From the NCBI GenBank assembly GCA_000827325.1, contig KN832892.1, forward strand, positions 1-64,000: 64,000 bases of DNA, read 5' to 3'. The translations under genes were made by a program, and so were the position numbers. The notes beneath the pieces were generated by a model that saw only the letters and a program-made list of their open reading frames with translations, had not been told where the DNA came from and did no database searches. Position 1 is the first letter of the stretch. The number at the start of each line of letters is the position of its first letter. Shown piece by piece: positions 11,465 through 23,623 of the stretch. The stretch is from Oidiodendron maius Zn (lineage: Eukaryota; Ascomycota; Leotiomycetes; Myxotrichaceae).

Positions 11465-13226
11465 TCAATTGGCCCCGTTAAGAAGACTATCCACCACAGT
11501 AGCAATGGCCACAAGCTTTTCATCCTCCTGACGCTGTCCAATAAGTTGTAACGTCGTTGGGGCGTCCCTGTAAAATTCTGGACCAGTGTCTTTTGACCAT
11601 AGTCAGCTCTCAATAGCCAAAAAAAAGACGTCTACTTACATAAATAATAAACCTTCTTGTCTTTCTCTCCATATAGGGCACTATCATCCTGAACATCAAT
11701 ATCCTTAACTTTTCCAACGGGGATAATGACAGCAGGGCAGTCAAAGAGGTTGAAAAGAGAAGTATAAGTGATAACAGTCCAATCATCAAAAGGAGTGGCC
11801 GTGTGTGGGGCAGGTAAAGAGAGAATTGCATCCAGGCCATATTGCTTCCAGACACTGGTGAACTTTTCACAAGCCAATGTTCTATCATGATTTATGTGAA
11901 AATATTCTTTAAGCGTTTTTCCTGGTGAAGTGGTGAGACCTGTTCTGACTACTGACTCCACAAGCGGCTCATTCGTGGAATGGAGTAATTCATTCAGGTG
12001 CTATAATGTCAGAGCTTATTGATATGGTAAATGGAGAAAACGTACTGCAGATCCATCCAGAGAAAACATTTGCCAAATGAGCTTCATGTTAGCTAGCACA
12101 TCGGGAAGTTGAAGGGGTATAATTTCGTGTCCAGCGGCTTTCAATTTCTGCACGCTTTCTCTCAATGCTCGACGAAGTGGTGGCGTTGGCGTATAAAGCG
12201 TATCATCTTCGACAACTCCAATTCGTAACTTCTCGGAGGTTGATTTTATCCCAAGCCAGGGTATTTTAGTAACTGAGCAATCAAACAGGCCAGGGTTTGC
12301 CTTCATTATAACTTCCATGAAGAAGTGACACGAGCGCATAGAAGTGGCCATCGGGCCAGCAGAAGGGTTAATGCCCACAATGCCATCTGGCGCGTCACTC
12401 TGCTGTCCGCCATACGGAACTATATTTGATGTGGGTTTGAACCCATATATGCCATTACAGGAGCTGGGGATCCTGATGCTACCCGCAATATCAGTACCAA
12501 CTCCCAGAATACTTCCCCTTAGAGCAATCAGAGCACCTTCACCGCCAGTTGATCCACCCGCAGTGAGTTTGGTGTTATTTGGATTGAGTGTTCTGCCAAA
12601 AATGTTGTTGTCCGAGTCCGCTGTCATCATTGTCTGAGGAACATTCGTCTTGCAGTAGAGAATCGCACCCAACCGCTTGAGTAAGGCTACTAGTGCTGAA
12701 TCATTCTCTGCAGGTTTGTTCACAAAGCATACAAGACCAATGGTTGCATCTTTCCCAGCCAGCTTGAAACTGTCTTTGAGCGAGATTGGAAGGCCATGCA
12801 GTGGCCGCAGTGGTCTGGTGGGGTTTGACATGCGTTCTTTGTCCAATATTCTTGCCGTTTCAATTGCCTCTTCGAAGAATATTTCTGTGAGGCAGTTGGT
12901 CTAACTTGTCATTAGTATATCGCGCCGGGTTAATGTTTTCCACTCACAAGTTGTTGTGCAATTGCTGCACGTTTGCAGAAGGCCGTTGTCACCTCCTCTG
13001 CTGTGAAAGTAGCATCTCTTATAGCGGCAACAATACCCACAGCATCATACTCGGATGTTATGTGTAATTCTTTTTTAGTTAACAGGCCACAGGTATTGGG
13101 GATGCTCAGCAAATTGCTTTCTTGAGAATATCCGGTTTGAGAAAGGAGCCACGGTTCTGGGATGGAGAGATTCCTGAAATTGCGTTTCTCTGCACAAATT
13201 TGTCGCCAGTTCTGGGAAACGGTCAT
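11465..13226 (-). CDS. Amidase-signature hydrolase (acetamidase-like)
   Basis: A cytosolic amidase-signature enzyme that hydrolyses a carboxamide to acid and ammonia, similar in size to Aspergillus AmdS. Exons are 13226-12948, 12900-12046, 12000-11640 and 11589-11465, giving 539 residues; introns are 45-50 nt. The Ser-cisSer-Lys triad is visible: the lysine in GLPISLKDSF, the cis-serine in GGSTGGEGAL, and the nucleophilic serine in GTDIAGSIRIPS. The C-terminal exon carries the conserved APTTLQLIGQR segment. All triad residues are present and the frame is clean. It is convergent with the P450 and divergent from the transporter at 14174. Substrate unknown; an aryl- or indole-acetamide would fit the neighbouring CYP504-like enzyme, but this is inference. 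Confidence 0.92.
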
Positions 13227-14173
13227 GATGCTAGTCTGATATTGAGCCGTGTTTAGAGGATCGAAATATAACTATCTAAAGGATAAAGGAGGTTCTCCTG
13301 GTATAGTAGTCGGTCAAAGCTAGAGAGTCCTTAGTCGAGGAGAAGATACGAATAATAACCCCATCTGCGAAATAAATATGCAGGAGGATATTGACGCCTT
13401 GCACGTGCCCTCACTCTAGCCCAGCGATAGCGGCGCCCCTAGGACGATTGAATGACACGGGCTGAGCTCCGTAATCATTCATAGGAATGGGTCTCGGGCT
13501 TCATTATTGTAGCATATAAGGGTGAATGGGAATGGCGTGGCGGCAGTCCATAAGAAGCAAGTCTCTTCGGCCTTGTCAGCCATACCAGCATGAAATCCTA
13601 GTTGTCAAGTCTCCACCGAAACCAGCTACCCCGCACTGTCCCATTCTCCTGGTAAGAGCTCTGAAGGTCTAAATCAATCATTAATATGAAACAGATAATC
13701 AAGGGAAGCGCATGCCACAGCCCATACTCCATACGGCTGCAGCCAGCTATTGGGGGAGGGGGAGGGATTGGTTAGCTAAATTAGGCTTAGGCTGGCGGCA
13801 AGCCAATTTGGGATAAGCGCCGTCCCCATATCCTATCTTCTGGAGCTATTCCGTAACCTCGTCCTCAGCAAATCCAAATGCTAGCATGGAATATGGAATG
13901 GCCTCTTTGCCCCAGGTAGGCCTGCCGCTGCGCTACCTAGGGAGGGGGCTGCACAATTCGACACGCTCCTACATATGCGGTTTCATTTTGCTCCCTTCAT
14001 TTTTCGGCAGATTCCGCTCCTCGATTTAACACAGGCAACCATAATTATTCGGCCCCTTCCCCAAAACTAGATATGAACCCTTTCTTCCCATCATACATGC
14101 TCTTGCTTTCGTGACTATCTCCTACCCTTATTTCCAATTTCTTGGAGGCGGGCGACACGGCATATCCTCCAGA
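13227..14173. promoter_or_regulatory. Divergent promoter region, amidase/MFS
   Basis: A 947-bp region between the divergent amidase and MFS genes. It holds a G-run (gggggagggggaggg, near 13752) and several GATA-type words. No gene seen. Confidence 0.5.
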
Positions 14174-16099
14174 ATGGCGGAAATCAACGAAGAACTCGTG
14201 CCCGGCACTGTGTACATCCTCAATGAGCATGATAGCATTGGTCGTAGTTATAGCAGGACGGATATCATATTGCGACCAACCCCATCAAATGATCCCGAGG
14301 ATTCTTTGGCAAGTAATATGAGAACGTGACCTGTTAACCCTTCACGTTTCTAATTCCTCCATAGCGGTGGCCAATGTGGCGCAAATTATATCTTCTTTCG
14401 ATGATAGTGTATGAGACTTAATCTTTACATATGCCTCTCAATACATGATTAATCGTCGTAGCTTTTATTCCACCATCATGGGAGCTGTCACCAATTGGGA
14501 TGGAGTCATTTATGCCAACGTTATCGCCGAATACAACACCTCCGTCAACCTGCTTAACGTAGGGCAGGCTCTCCTAATTTTGATGCTTGGTGTGGCCAAT
14601 ATAGTTTTTACACCTCTGTCAGACAGTAAGCAAGCATTCCTATGAATGTGACCTTCGCCTTACTCGAACAGAACTGGGGAGAAGATTCGTTTATCTTTCG
14701 TCCTTACTGATTGTTGCCGCATCTCACCTCGTTCTTGCGCTGGGCAAAAATATCGGTTCTTATATCGTTGGCCATGCTTTGATGGGAATTGGTGCAGCCC
14801 CATTTGAAGCCCTTCCAGCTATTTCTGTAAGTGTTTATTGCCCTTATCGCTTGCAAAAGGTTCTGATAATCGCTGCAGATCTCAGACGTTTTCTTCGCCC
14901 ATGAACGTGGCACGATGCTGGGTGGTTATGTTTTCGGTCTAGCTTTCGGCTCCTTCATCGGTCCCATCTGTGCCGGCTACATGGCTGTGAATCAAGGATC
15001 CTGGAGATGGGTATACTGGTGGGGGTTAATCCTTACTGCTGCACTCGGACTTGTCATGTTTTGTACGATGGAAGAGTCTCGATTTGAAAGACCTGATGAT
15101 CTCTCTGAAACTACTGGAATTGCTTCAACCGTTACTGCGGACCTCAAGGTCAAACAAGCCAAAGGGGATCAGAAGAAGTCTCTTGGAAGCTTTCAGGCTT
15201 CTGATGAAGAAGTTGGGGAGATCTTCCCCGTATCTCGGTTCCGATTCTTTGCTCCTCTCTGGAAGACGTTTCCTGGTAGTAGAAGCGAGTTCGTGAGAAG
15301 AGTTTGGCGTCCACTAATTGTTTCTGCCTTTCCACCTGTTCTTTGGGTGAGTTTAGATCTCTTTCAGAGCAACCTATTTCATTCTAACACGCATAGTGTG
15401 GCATAAACTATGGCACCTGCGTTTCGTGGCTCGCGGTCCTCGGGACAACGGTCAGCGAAATCTTTAGCATCCCACCATACAATATGCAACCCAACGCAAT
15501 CGGTCTGTTGTTCATATCGCCTATGATTGGTTCTCTCATGGGGTAAATGATCTTATTATAACTCTGCTTTGTAATTATTAATCTGACTTCTATCACAGAG
15601 CATACTTCGCTGGACCCCTCAACGATAAACTCTCCCTCTACATAGCCCACCGTAATAATGGTTTCCGCGAACCTGAATTCCGACTCTGGGCCTTCATCCC
15701 ATCTGCGCTTATCATGCCTGCCGGTCTCATTATATACGGTGTCTGCGCTGCAGAGGGCCTTCCCTGGATCTCATCCGTAGTCGGCATGGGGATGGTTGGT
15801 TTCGGCCTATCTGTTGGTGCCTATCTGTTGGTGGTGGCGTTACAATGGCATATATCCTCGACTGCTACAAGGACGTCGCTGGCGAGGTTGTGACGACAAT
15901 TATTTTGATACGAAATATTATTGGATTTGGGATTACATTCGGCATTCAACCTTGGATTGATGGGATGGGGTTGAGAAATACGTTCATTACTATTGGGATG
16001 ATGTCGTTAGCCATTACATTGTTTAGCACCTTTTTCATCTGGAAGGGTAAGAGCTTGAGGAGGATGACAGCGGCCAGATACCGTGAATACCGTCATTAG
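14174..16099 (+). pseudogene. MFS transporter broken by a 14-bp tandem duplication
   Basis: A 12-helix major facilitator protein of the fungal drug:H+ antiporter/HOL1-like group, with N-terminus MAEINEELVPGTVYIL from the ATG at 14174 and several short introns (for example near 14320, 14410, 14625, 14827, 15345 and 15544). Recognisable parts are the motif-A-like NKLGRR segment after 14670, FFAHERGTMLGGYVFGLAFG near 14900, and a C-terminal half with GEVVTTIILIRNIIGFG. A perfect 14-bp direct repeat (gcctatctgttggt at 15805-15818 and 15819-15832) shifts the frame: one copy removed would give GLSVGGGVTMAYILD, the expected family sequence. Otherwise the gene is well preserved, so the break is probably recent or an assembly error. 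Its likely role was uptake or export for the neighbouring enzymes. Confidence 0.78.
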
Positions 16100-16245
16100 A
16101 AGTCTTTCTTTCTTAGGTGTGGCAAGGGCTTTGGTATATAGTTTTGGGATGTATTTTGTGGATTCTCAATAATTAGGCTGCATTGGTATATGCTGTTTCT
16201 TCTTCTCTGGGTCAAATAACTACAATAGAGTAGGACCGTCCGTGC

Positions 16246-17994
16246 TTATAAAAAGACTGTCCGAAGCAAATCGTTTCTTAGTAAAATATCCATTCCCAGC
16301 TCGCTCCCGGTCGATGGATCAATTTCCCAACATTTTTTCAAAATCTGAGATGCCTGTGTCGCACTGCCGGAGTCTTTCTTTCTCATACTAGCTTCAAATA
16401 GCGCTATGAACATCGCTCGATCAGAGGGAGTAATAGCCGCAGTTCCCAAAATAAGTGACGGCCACGTGAGAATTGGCTGCACCAGATCCTCGTTTGGAAG
16501 TTGGGGAAATAGTACTACCGCCGTCTGCATTATTGACTGTGGCAGGGCATCCTGGGCCGCGAGAGAGAGATGCTGTACCTTTTGTAAGAGCAAACTGGAT
16601 GCTAGAAGGTAGAGCTGGGTTGTGATGGTCATTTGCTCTGGTGGGTGATTTTCAGGTATAGATCCATGGGATTCTGACTGTATTACTGACCCTAAATTAT
16701 ATAAGACAAGCTGGAGATGTGAGGCTTCAGCTATATCAGACCCTTGCAAGGGAATGCGCCGTCTAAGCTGAGAAATACGGAAAACAAGGTCGAAGGCTTC
16801 GTGGGACGAACCAATTAGTGCGCTTAATCTCCAGGTTGGCCCAGGCTGGAGTCGTTCGGAGGATTCATATAGAATCCGGAGAAGGTTCTGGACATAGGTA
16901 TCTGGTAATGGAGCCGATTCTATACCGCTGAAGATGCTAGAAACGACAACACGGTAGATGTAAGCTTCGAGAAGGAGGATTTGATGTACGGTTAACGGGG
17001 GGGCCCGAGAGAATGCGGACATAACAAGGGACTGGATTCCATTTATGTGCAGACGTCTTGGCGCAACAACATCACACAATATCTCCTAAAATAATTAACG
17101 ATTTGCAACATATAGATTAATAGCATATTTCATACCTCAAAGATATGTAGTAGTAAAGCGGCAGATATATTTGATTCTTCCGGGAGTGTCATTAATTCCG
17201 TAGCTACGATATTGATAGCTTTGTTGTAGTATTTTAGGGAAGTTTGATAATCATTGGCATTGAGCGTTTCTTTGAAAAGAAGAGCTAATCCACAGGCAGT
17301 GAAGGCATTTTTGACAGCTGGGTAGTGAATAGCTAGAGGTAATCCGTGGACTAAAATTGAAAGCTCAGGGTTTATGTAGGTAGGGGTTACCATAGAGTCA
17401 AACTTCGTAGTCAAACTCTGAAGTGCTTTCCGCTCGATCGTCTCACTGAATACCGTAAAGAAAGGAGACTCTAAGTTGGCCCGGGGATTTATCATCTGCA
17501 GAGCGATCATGGATTGGAATGCATGGGCAGAGGCAGAATGATTCAAGGTCGAGCCCCGTTGATTGGGATATATAGCCATTGGTTCTCCCTCGCCCATCAA
17601 TGTGAGGTAGCTTGGGAGAGATTCGTTTGAGGTGGCAAGGGTTCCTATTACAAAAGGCGATGAAGGCGACTGTAATGGTAACAGTTCATCCAGAAGCTGT
17701 ACCATCGATCTTGCCTCCCGCGATGGTGATGGCAATGGGGAGGAGTATTGGGGTCTGGTGCACGTGATATTAAATAGATCGACCTGCCCTTTCGCGCAAC
17801 CCCCGCAGATGGGCAACTGCTCGTCACACTTTTTCTTTCTCCGCCGACCTGGTCGATGTATTAGCAGACGCCTGATATCGAATGGCATATATATATTCCT
17901 TACATTCCAGACATCCCGTCGTAGTCCGATGCTGCTTCTGCTTGACCTCCACCCGCACGAGACCTGCCTTGCAGACTTCGAAATTGGAGAACAT
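16246..17994 (-). CDS. Zn2Cys6 transcription factor, cluster regulator candidate
   Basis: A nuclear binuclear-zinc regulator of 547 residues. Exons are 17994-17904, 17848-17136 and 17085-16246. The 55-nt intron falls inside the zinc cluster; spliced, the motif reads C-LE-C-RRRKKK-C-DEQLPI-C-GG-C followed by a longer final loop (11 residues) to the sixth cysteine. The rest has the leucine-rich helical look of the fungal-specific factor domain without recognisable catalytic motifs. The gene is convergent with the MFS gene and closes the decarboxylase-P450-amidase-transporter group, so it is a good candidate for the local activator. The final zinc loop is longer than usual, so metal binding there is less certain. 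Confidence 0.88.
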
Positions 17995-18214
17995 ACTGAA
18001 TGATGTCCTGCGTTGAAGCCTATGACCAGGGACAACCCATCCCCAAGCCGGTCATTTCAGCACCTCTGCATACACAAGGCCATGTTGAAACTGGCTTTCT
18101 TCATCATCTTGAAGCTGGGGGGATTTCGAAACGCTGAAGGTCTTCTCTTCTTATCTCAGCACAAAAGCGGGGAAGTCGGGTTCCCCTTGTGGGGCCGATC
18201 ATTTACTGTTTCCG

Positions 18215-18945
18215 GATATTAGGGTGCGAATATAAGCGAGCTGCGAATGCATGCGAGCCGCGCATTTCCCATCAACACCACTAAATAAAGCTAATATGGC
18301 TCCACCACGCAACGCTCAATTGGCTCAAAAAGAGGGTCGAGTTGCCTTAGCTCTGCAAGCACTTAAACGAGGTCAGTTTTCAAGTATATATACTGCTGCA
18401 AAGATGTACAATATTCCTGAATCAACACTCCAAGGACGTATCAAAGGCATCAATGCGTGATGTGATTCTATACCTATTAATCAGAAACTTATAACTATAG
18501 AGGAATTAACCCTTATTGATTGGATATTATCTATAGATCAACAAGGCCTACTACTTAGAGCTTAATCTATACAACAAATAGTAAATCTACTGCTTTAAGC
18601 ACGATCCCAAGACAATACAGTTATAGTTAGCTAATACTAGGTTTATAACTTTATACAATACAATAACTCCCTCTAGTCAAAATATAATCGCAAATATAAC
18701 TACCAGTATACAAAATATAAAGATCCTATTATTATTCAAGACTAGTTTCGACTTATATAGAATACAATTAAGAAATATAGGATTTTGGACAAGGATATTT
18801 TTAACTTTAATAAGACTAGATTTCAAATAGGAGTTATTTCAACAGCTAAGGTTATAACTAGGGTAGAGAGGAGTTAAAAGCCTAAATCAGTATAGTCTAG
18901 AAATCGAGAATAGGTTATAGTTTATCAGGTGACTAGATAGAGAGT
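18215..18945 (+). mobile_element. Fot/pogo-family DNA transposon, RIP-decayed and truncated
   Basis: Terminal sequence ccggatattagggtgcg near 18215 is followed at 18297 by an ATG and the start of a pogo/Fot1-type transposase (MAPPRNAQLAQKEGRVALAL, then a helix-turn-helix ending PESTLQGRIKG). After codon 54 the frame is riddled with TAA, TAG and TGA where CAA, CAG, TGG or CGA would be expected, but the family pattern can still be followed (SIDQQGL, ARSQDNTV, GVISTAKV). It ends near 18945 where an LTR begins. The C-terminal half of the transposase is missing. Confidence 0.8.
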
Positions 18946-18949
18946 TACA

Positions 18950-19205
18950 GGGAGGTGACGGAATCGCATGTAGCTCAAATCAAGCACTGTATTACTGGGT
19001 TATTTTATATATAAAGGGGCAGGCTCCCCTTTTTTAAGAGGGTAGTATTCAGTCTTCTTCTGATTTTTCGGGGTAAATCTACTTCGTTACTTCGAGCTTC
19101 CAGCAACCCACTAGCGAGGCTCCTTCAACTCATCACTACCTTGCTGTATAACCCTTTGCTAGTCGTCCGTCTTACTCTGTACGAAAGCACCCTGATACAG
19201 TTATT
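18950..19205 (+). mobile_element. LTR-like sequence, probably Ty3/gypsy (fossil)
   Basis: About 255 bp with LTR layout: a start near gttacagggaggtgacgg, a TATA box (tatataaagggg) in the middle, and an end near ccctgatacagtta, so the two ends share an imperfect gttac/ctgatac-type symmetry. It interrupts the Fot/pogo relic. No partner LTR was found in the window. Boundaries are approximate. Confidence 0.5.
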
Positions 19206-19788
19206 GACTGTATTGTATTATCTGGATAGGCTTTACTATTATTTCTCTTTTATTTTATTTTAAAGTATTAGATTATTATTTAATTAATAAAGGATTAAAA
19301 TAAAGAAAGAGAGATTTAAGATTCTATAGTTTAAGTCTTAATATTTAAAGTAATTATAGCTTTTAAAAACATTGAAATTATATTAGAAGTAGAGATATAA
19401 GCTAATAATCAAGAGCTAATAGCTTAACTATAAAGGGAATTAGAGGCTAAAAGGGTTGAATTATATACCTTGCAGTTCTTACATTTCTTGCATTGCATTT
19501 CTTGCACTTCTTGCATCACATTTCTCGCATTTCTCGCATTTCTCGCACTTCTCTTCTCGCTGTAACAGCATAAACAACTGCACAAATGGGAAACAGTAGA
19601 ACCTCTATATAAGAATACATTCTTTAAGTGAGTCAATAGGAATACCTCGCTTATTAGAATATCCTTATCTAATCGGTGTCTCGAACTACCAGATTCTGCA
19701 CCACCTCCTGAATAGTCTCGATTTTAACTACAGCATTTTACCAATACCCCCTCGCATATACCGACTTTACTAAAACCCCCCTCACATA
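19206..19788. other. AT-rich DNA with a GCATTTCTC microsatellite
   Basis: Very AT-rich to about 19440, likely RIP-affected. Positions 19518-19553 hold tandem copies of the 9-bp word gcatttctc, flanked by degenerate copies from about 19480. The reverse complement of the same word is repeated at 29331-29366. No gene seen. Confidence 0.6.
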
Positions 19789-20512
19789 TTAATTTATTAC
19801 TAGAACCCCCCTCCGGCTTATTTCAGGCTCCCTTTGGTGGCATACTAGTCTTGAATTCTTGTTCCCAGCACGATTCAAGCAGTTCCGGGCGAATCGGGTG
19901 ACGTCATAGCTCAGTTTCGGCCGCCAGTAGGAGCGAGATACTAGCTCGTAGAGCTTGTTCTTTCCGGAGTGTCCTGACTCGACACTGTCGTGAGCTATTT
20001 GCAAGGGGAGCGTTCGTAAGTTAGTTGGATTGAGTCCCAGCCCCGAAGTGTCTGGCACGTAAATTCTGTCCCGAAAGTACAACTTGCCGTTTGTAATACC
20101 GTGGTCTCGAATTTGCATTTCTTAACCTCTAATTGCAGCCCCGCCACTTCAAGCGATTCGAGTACGAATTAATATTCTCTCGATGTGACAGTAAATCGTC
20201 CTAGTAAATAAGGATGTCGTCAATATAGGCTGTACAATAGCGATCGAGGAAAGGCCGTAAGACTTCATTTATTGGGGACTGAAAAGTTGCGGATGCGTTG
20301 GAGAGGCCGAAAGGCATCACAAAGCTCTCCAAAAGCCCGTATCTCGTGTTGAACGCGGTCATCCATTCCTGGCCTTCTTTATCCATCCTGTTAAACGACA
20401 CGGCGTCCAGAAATAATGGCCGGAGACTTAACTTGGCATTGACCAAATGCTGAGGTTGCATTGGCATACTCGGTAAGTTTGCAAGTCCCTGGCCTCGCTC
20501 GGATCGGCCCAA
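19789..20512 (-). mobile_element. Ty3/gypsy LTR retrotransposon fragments (fossil)
   Basis: Two pol pieces lie on the minus strand. The piece at 20201-20512 is a reverse-transcriptase segment with [13 protein letters not shown] and the catalytic YIDD box. The piece at 19789-20118 is the zinc-binding head of an integrase (H...H...C pattern with DSVESGHSGKNK). The stretch normally found between them is mostly absent, so this is a broken and internally deleted copy. It is old. Confidence 0.8.
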
Positions 20513-21463
20513 CTGCCCACAGCATGACGATGACTCCCCAGAACATGTTTCTAATGATGAAAGGGCCTTATAGGCTGCATCTGCCGCATCTATCCCGCTT
20601 GTTCGTATTTGTTGTCGACGGTTGATCGGAGTTCAATGACCCTCAATTTGTCGTCAATGACAAAGGTGGCTACTGCAAGTCCAGTGTTTAAGTCTTTCGA
20701 CAGTGACATTATTTTTGACAGCAAAAACAATTGGACATATGTTTGAAAAAATTTACGCCAGATCTGGTAGGTGTGAGCTTGTCACTATTGATCCACCATT
20801 CTCTGCGGCCCCTGGTAGTAGCATAGCAGTCAAAATGACGTGAATATCGCATCACGAGCGATAATCCTTTCGTAAGAGGACTGCTGATACAAACCTGCGA
20901 GGTACAGCGTCAGCAGGGCAAGTCAAATAAGGGATAGCTACGACTAGTCACTCAGATGCATGCTGATATGCAGCGCGGTCTACCTGACTGACGCTTTATC
21001 TAGGTGGGTAATTCATACTCTTTGCTCAGGGACGTACGCAACGGCGAAGGCACCGGTTACAGTCAGACTTTAATTTTTCTGTAGTAGCCACATGCTGGAT
21101 AAATGGACGGCTTGCAGACAGGAAAGCAAGGTAAGAAAGGGTCTTAGTGATGCACTGCATTAGTAACTCACTGGCATGCATCTAGTTCCACTGTTTCCTT
21201 GCGCTTAAAAACCAAGTGTAATCAGCTTGCTAATGCGGAATAGGTCCATCAGCAGTCCTAAAACACTACTAGTCAATTTTCTCGACGGGGAGCTGGGGCT
21301 ACTAGGACCAGCCCGTGTCCCAACTAGATATAAAACTCCACTTCTCCGCCCTCGCAATTAGCAAGTCACCAGCAGACTGTCAGGTACAGAAGTCGAGCAT
21401 CCTTTGATTACCGACTATCATATTTTTCAATTTTCGAGCATTAATTTATTTAAATCTCTCGCA
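20513..21463. other. Repeat flank and promoter of the WrbA-like relic
   Basis: The first 200 bp probably continue the gypsy debris. From about 21000 the composition is ordinary and should contain the former promoter of the flavodoxin-like gene at 21464. No other feature is supported. Confidence 0.4.
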
Positions 21464-22273
21464 ATGGTTCCCAAAGTCGCCATCGTTTTTGTAAGCCATT
21501 CAGCTACCTGCACAACAATAACGCAATCAATCCTTACCCGGTGATTTACTTTTATTTTTATAATGGCTAATTCTCGGTGGAGTATTCCTTATATGGACAT
21601 ATTAAGTCCCTCGCGGAGGCAGAAAAGCAGGGCCTGAAGAAGGCTGGCATTGAAGCCGATATCTACCAAGTCGCCGAGACCTTACCTCAGGAAGTCCTCA
21701 CCATGGTACATGGCTCCCGCTGGGATTGTGAATAACTTGTTAACGTCTCTTATTTAGATGCATGCACCTCCCAAGTCTGACTACCCAGTCGTTGGTGCAA
21801 GGATTATGGAAAAATATGACGCATTCCTCTTTGGCATTCCAACGCGGTACGGTAACTTTCCAGCACAATAAAAAACCTTCTAAAACACCACCGGAGCCCA
21901 GTGGGCTGCTGGTGCCTTCTGGGGCAAATATGCAGGTATTTTTGTCTCTAGTGGAACACCAGGTGGCGGATAGGAGAGCACTGTCATTGCTTCACTCTCC
22001 ACTCTCACGCATCATGGCCTGATCTATGTTCCCTTGGGATATGCCAAGAGTTTCGCTCAACTCAGTAATGTTTCCGAGGTTCATGGTGGTTCTCCATGGG
22101 GTGCTGGAACCTTTGCTGTAAGTCAATTTGCCTCTACAGTGTTTTGTTCAGTTAGGAGTAACAGCAAACAGGGTGGCGATGGATCTCGATCTCCCTCAGC
22201 TCTTGAGCTTGAGCTTGCTACCATACAGGGAGAGAGCTTTGGAAATACAATTTCCAAGGTCAACTTCGCCTGA
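21464..22273 (+). pseudogene. WrbA-type NAD(P)H:quinone oxidoreductase, decayed
   Basis: A flavodoxin-like, FMN-binding quinone reductase of the WrbA/Pst2/Ycp4 family, normally about 200 residues and protective against quinone stress. Start MVPKVAIVF at 21464, then YSLYGHIKSLAEAEKQGL, LYQV-type strand (IYQVAETLPQEVL), FLFGIPTRYGNFPAQ and [12 protein letters not shown], ending VNFA at 22271. Introns are at 21491, 21706 and 22117. Three in-frame stops lie between 21870 and 21975 (in FPAQ*KTF*NTTGA and GGG*ES), at positions where the family has Trp, Trp and Gln. All are explained by G:C-to-A:T transitions, so RIP leaking from the neighbouring repeats is a likely cause. One acceptor (before YSLYGH) is also poor. 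Confidence 0.8.
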
Positions 22274-23623
22274 CTATATGGCCCCATTGGTGGGGTGGTG
22301 AATGGAGGAGAGGTGGAAACCAGAGGCACTTCAAAAAATGTCAATGACAAAGCTGCTGACAGTGGACATAGTGGGTTTGAGAGTGCAGATAAGGAAGGGC
22401 TATGCGGATTGCCATCGAAGTGTGTTGTTTCATAAATGAGCTTGGCAGCTGTGCCTGCAAAATAATTAAAATACTTACGTATGCCTCCATGGTGTTTTAG
22501 TTACCATTTCGTCATGAAATGTGAAACATGCGAACTGTGTGACTGGTTGAAATTGGCGTCCGAGCTAGATTTGTTTGCTGTCACGGTCATAGTTACGTTC
22601 TTCATGTTCTCGTACCTAACTACTATAGTGGCAATTATCTATTTGCAAAGATAACAATCCTTCTGTAATTCAACAGGAAGGTCAATGCTAGTCAATCTAT
22701 GAGGCGAAAGCTCGCCATTCCAAATATAGATCAAGATAAAAAGAGCGATTTCGACGAACCTACGTATTGTGACAGCTCTGGCCACAATGCTACAATCGCA
22801 GTTACATTTGTATCGCTGTGGATAGTGGAGCCTGTGTTGTCGCGCCGAATCGGAATCTTGGAGGCTCTCGCCTTGCATATAACTGTCGCTTAGCATTCGA
22901 TAGTGCAAATATCCGTCATCTGTATTTATATTCCTTTCTTCTTTTCGTTCCTCTTTAGCTTAGTATTCTCGTACCGTCCTACAAATACAACACTTCTTAT
23001 CTGCGACTCTATTGCTGAGCCTATTTGCAGTGGGGTTATCGCATTATACTATGCTCTCATTTCTTCTTCCCTCACTGTGTCTGAGGATAGCTGTTACCAC
23101 TGCGACAACATGCATTCCCTTGAGCGTTGTGTTTAGGACCCATCGTGCGCCAATCTGCCATTTTCACAAACCCTTGTGCGCAATAGTGAACCAACCCTTC
23201 AAGCAATTATTACAGCCTTCTAACCTAAGCCTGTAACACTACTGTCTCCCTCCTACTCTCGGGAGTTGTTCTTTTCACTTCGTATCAGGGCAATTATTTC
23301 TAGGAGCATAAGATGCTCACTTTCCTCGTCGTTCTTTCTTCTTTCTTTCTCCTTTAGCTTAAAATAGTCGATTGAAGCAATCTACAAGATTTACCCTATT
23401 GTACAGTTGTACGTGCCGTCACACCCCTTGGAAATTAAGCCCGACCCTTAAGTTTCTCACCGCTTTATTCGGGTGCAACCCTCTTATATTATTCAAAGTG
23501 CTATTAAAATTAAAACTTAATTAAGATAATTAACAAAGATTGTATTTATCATAAGCTAAATTTTCAGAGGTAGCAAGAATGTGATAATATGAGCATTCAA
23601 GACTAATTAGCTCTATGATTTTA
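22274..23623. other. Intergenic, no gene seen
   Basis: About 1.35 kb between the quinone reductase relic and the 3' end of the alcohol dehydrogenase gene, with pyrimidine-rich runs near 22930-23350. Open frames of 64-90 codons lack splice context and known motifs. Confidence 0.5.

Noticed and set aside
19789-20512. A functional retrotransposon.
   Set aside because: Only two separate pol fragments remain and no matching LTR pair exists; it is a fossil.
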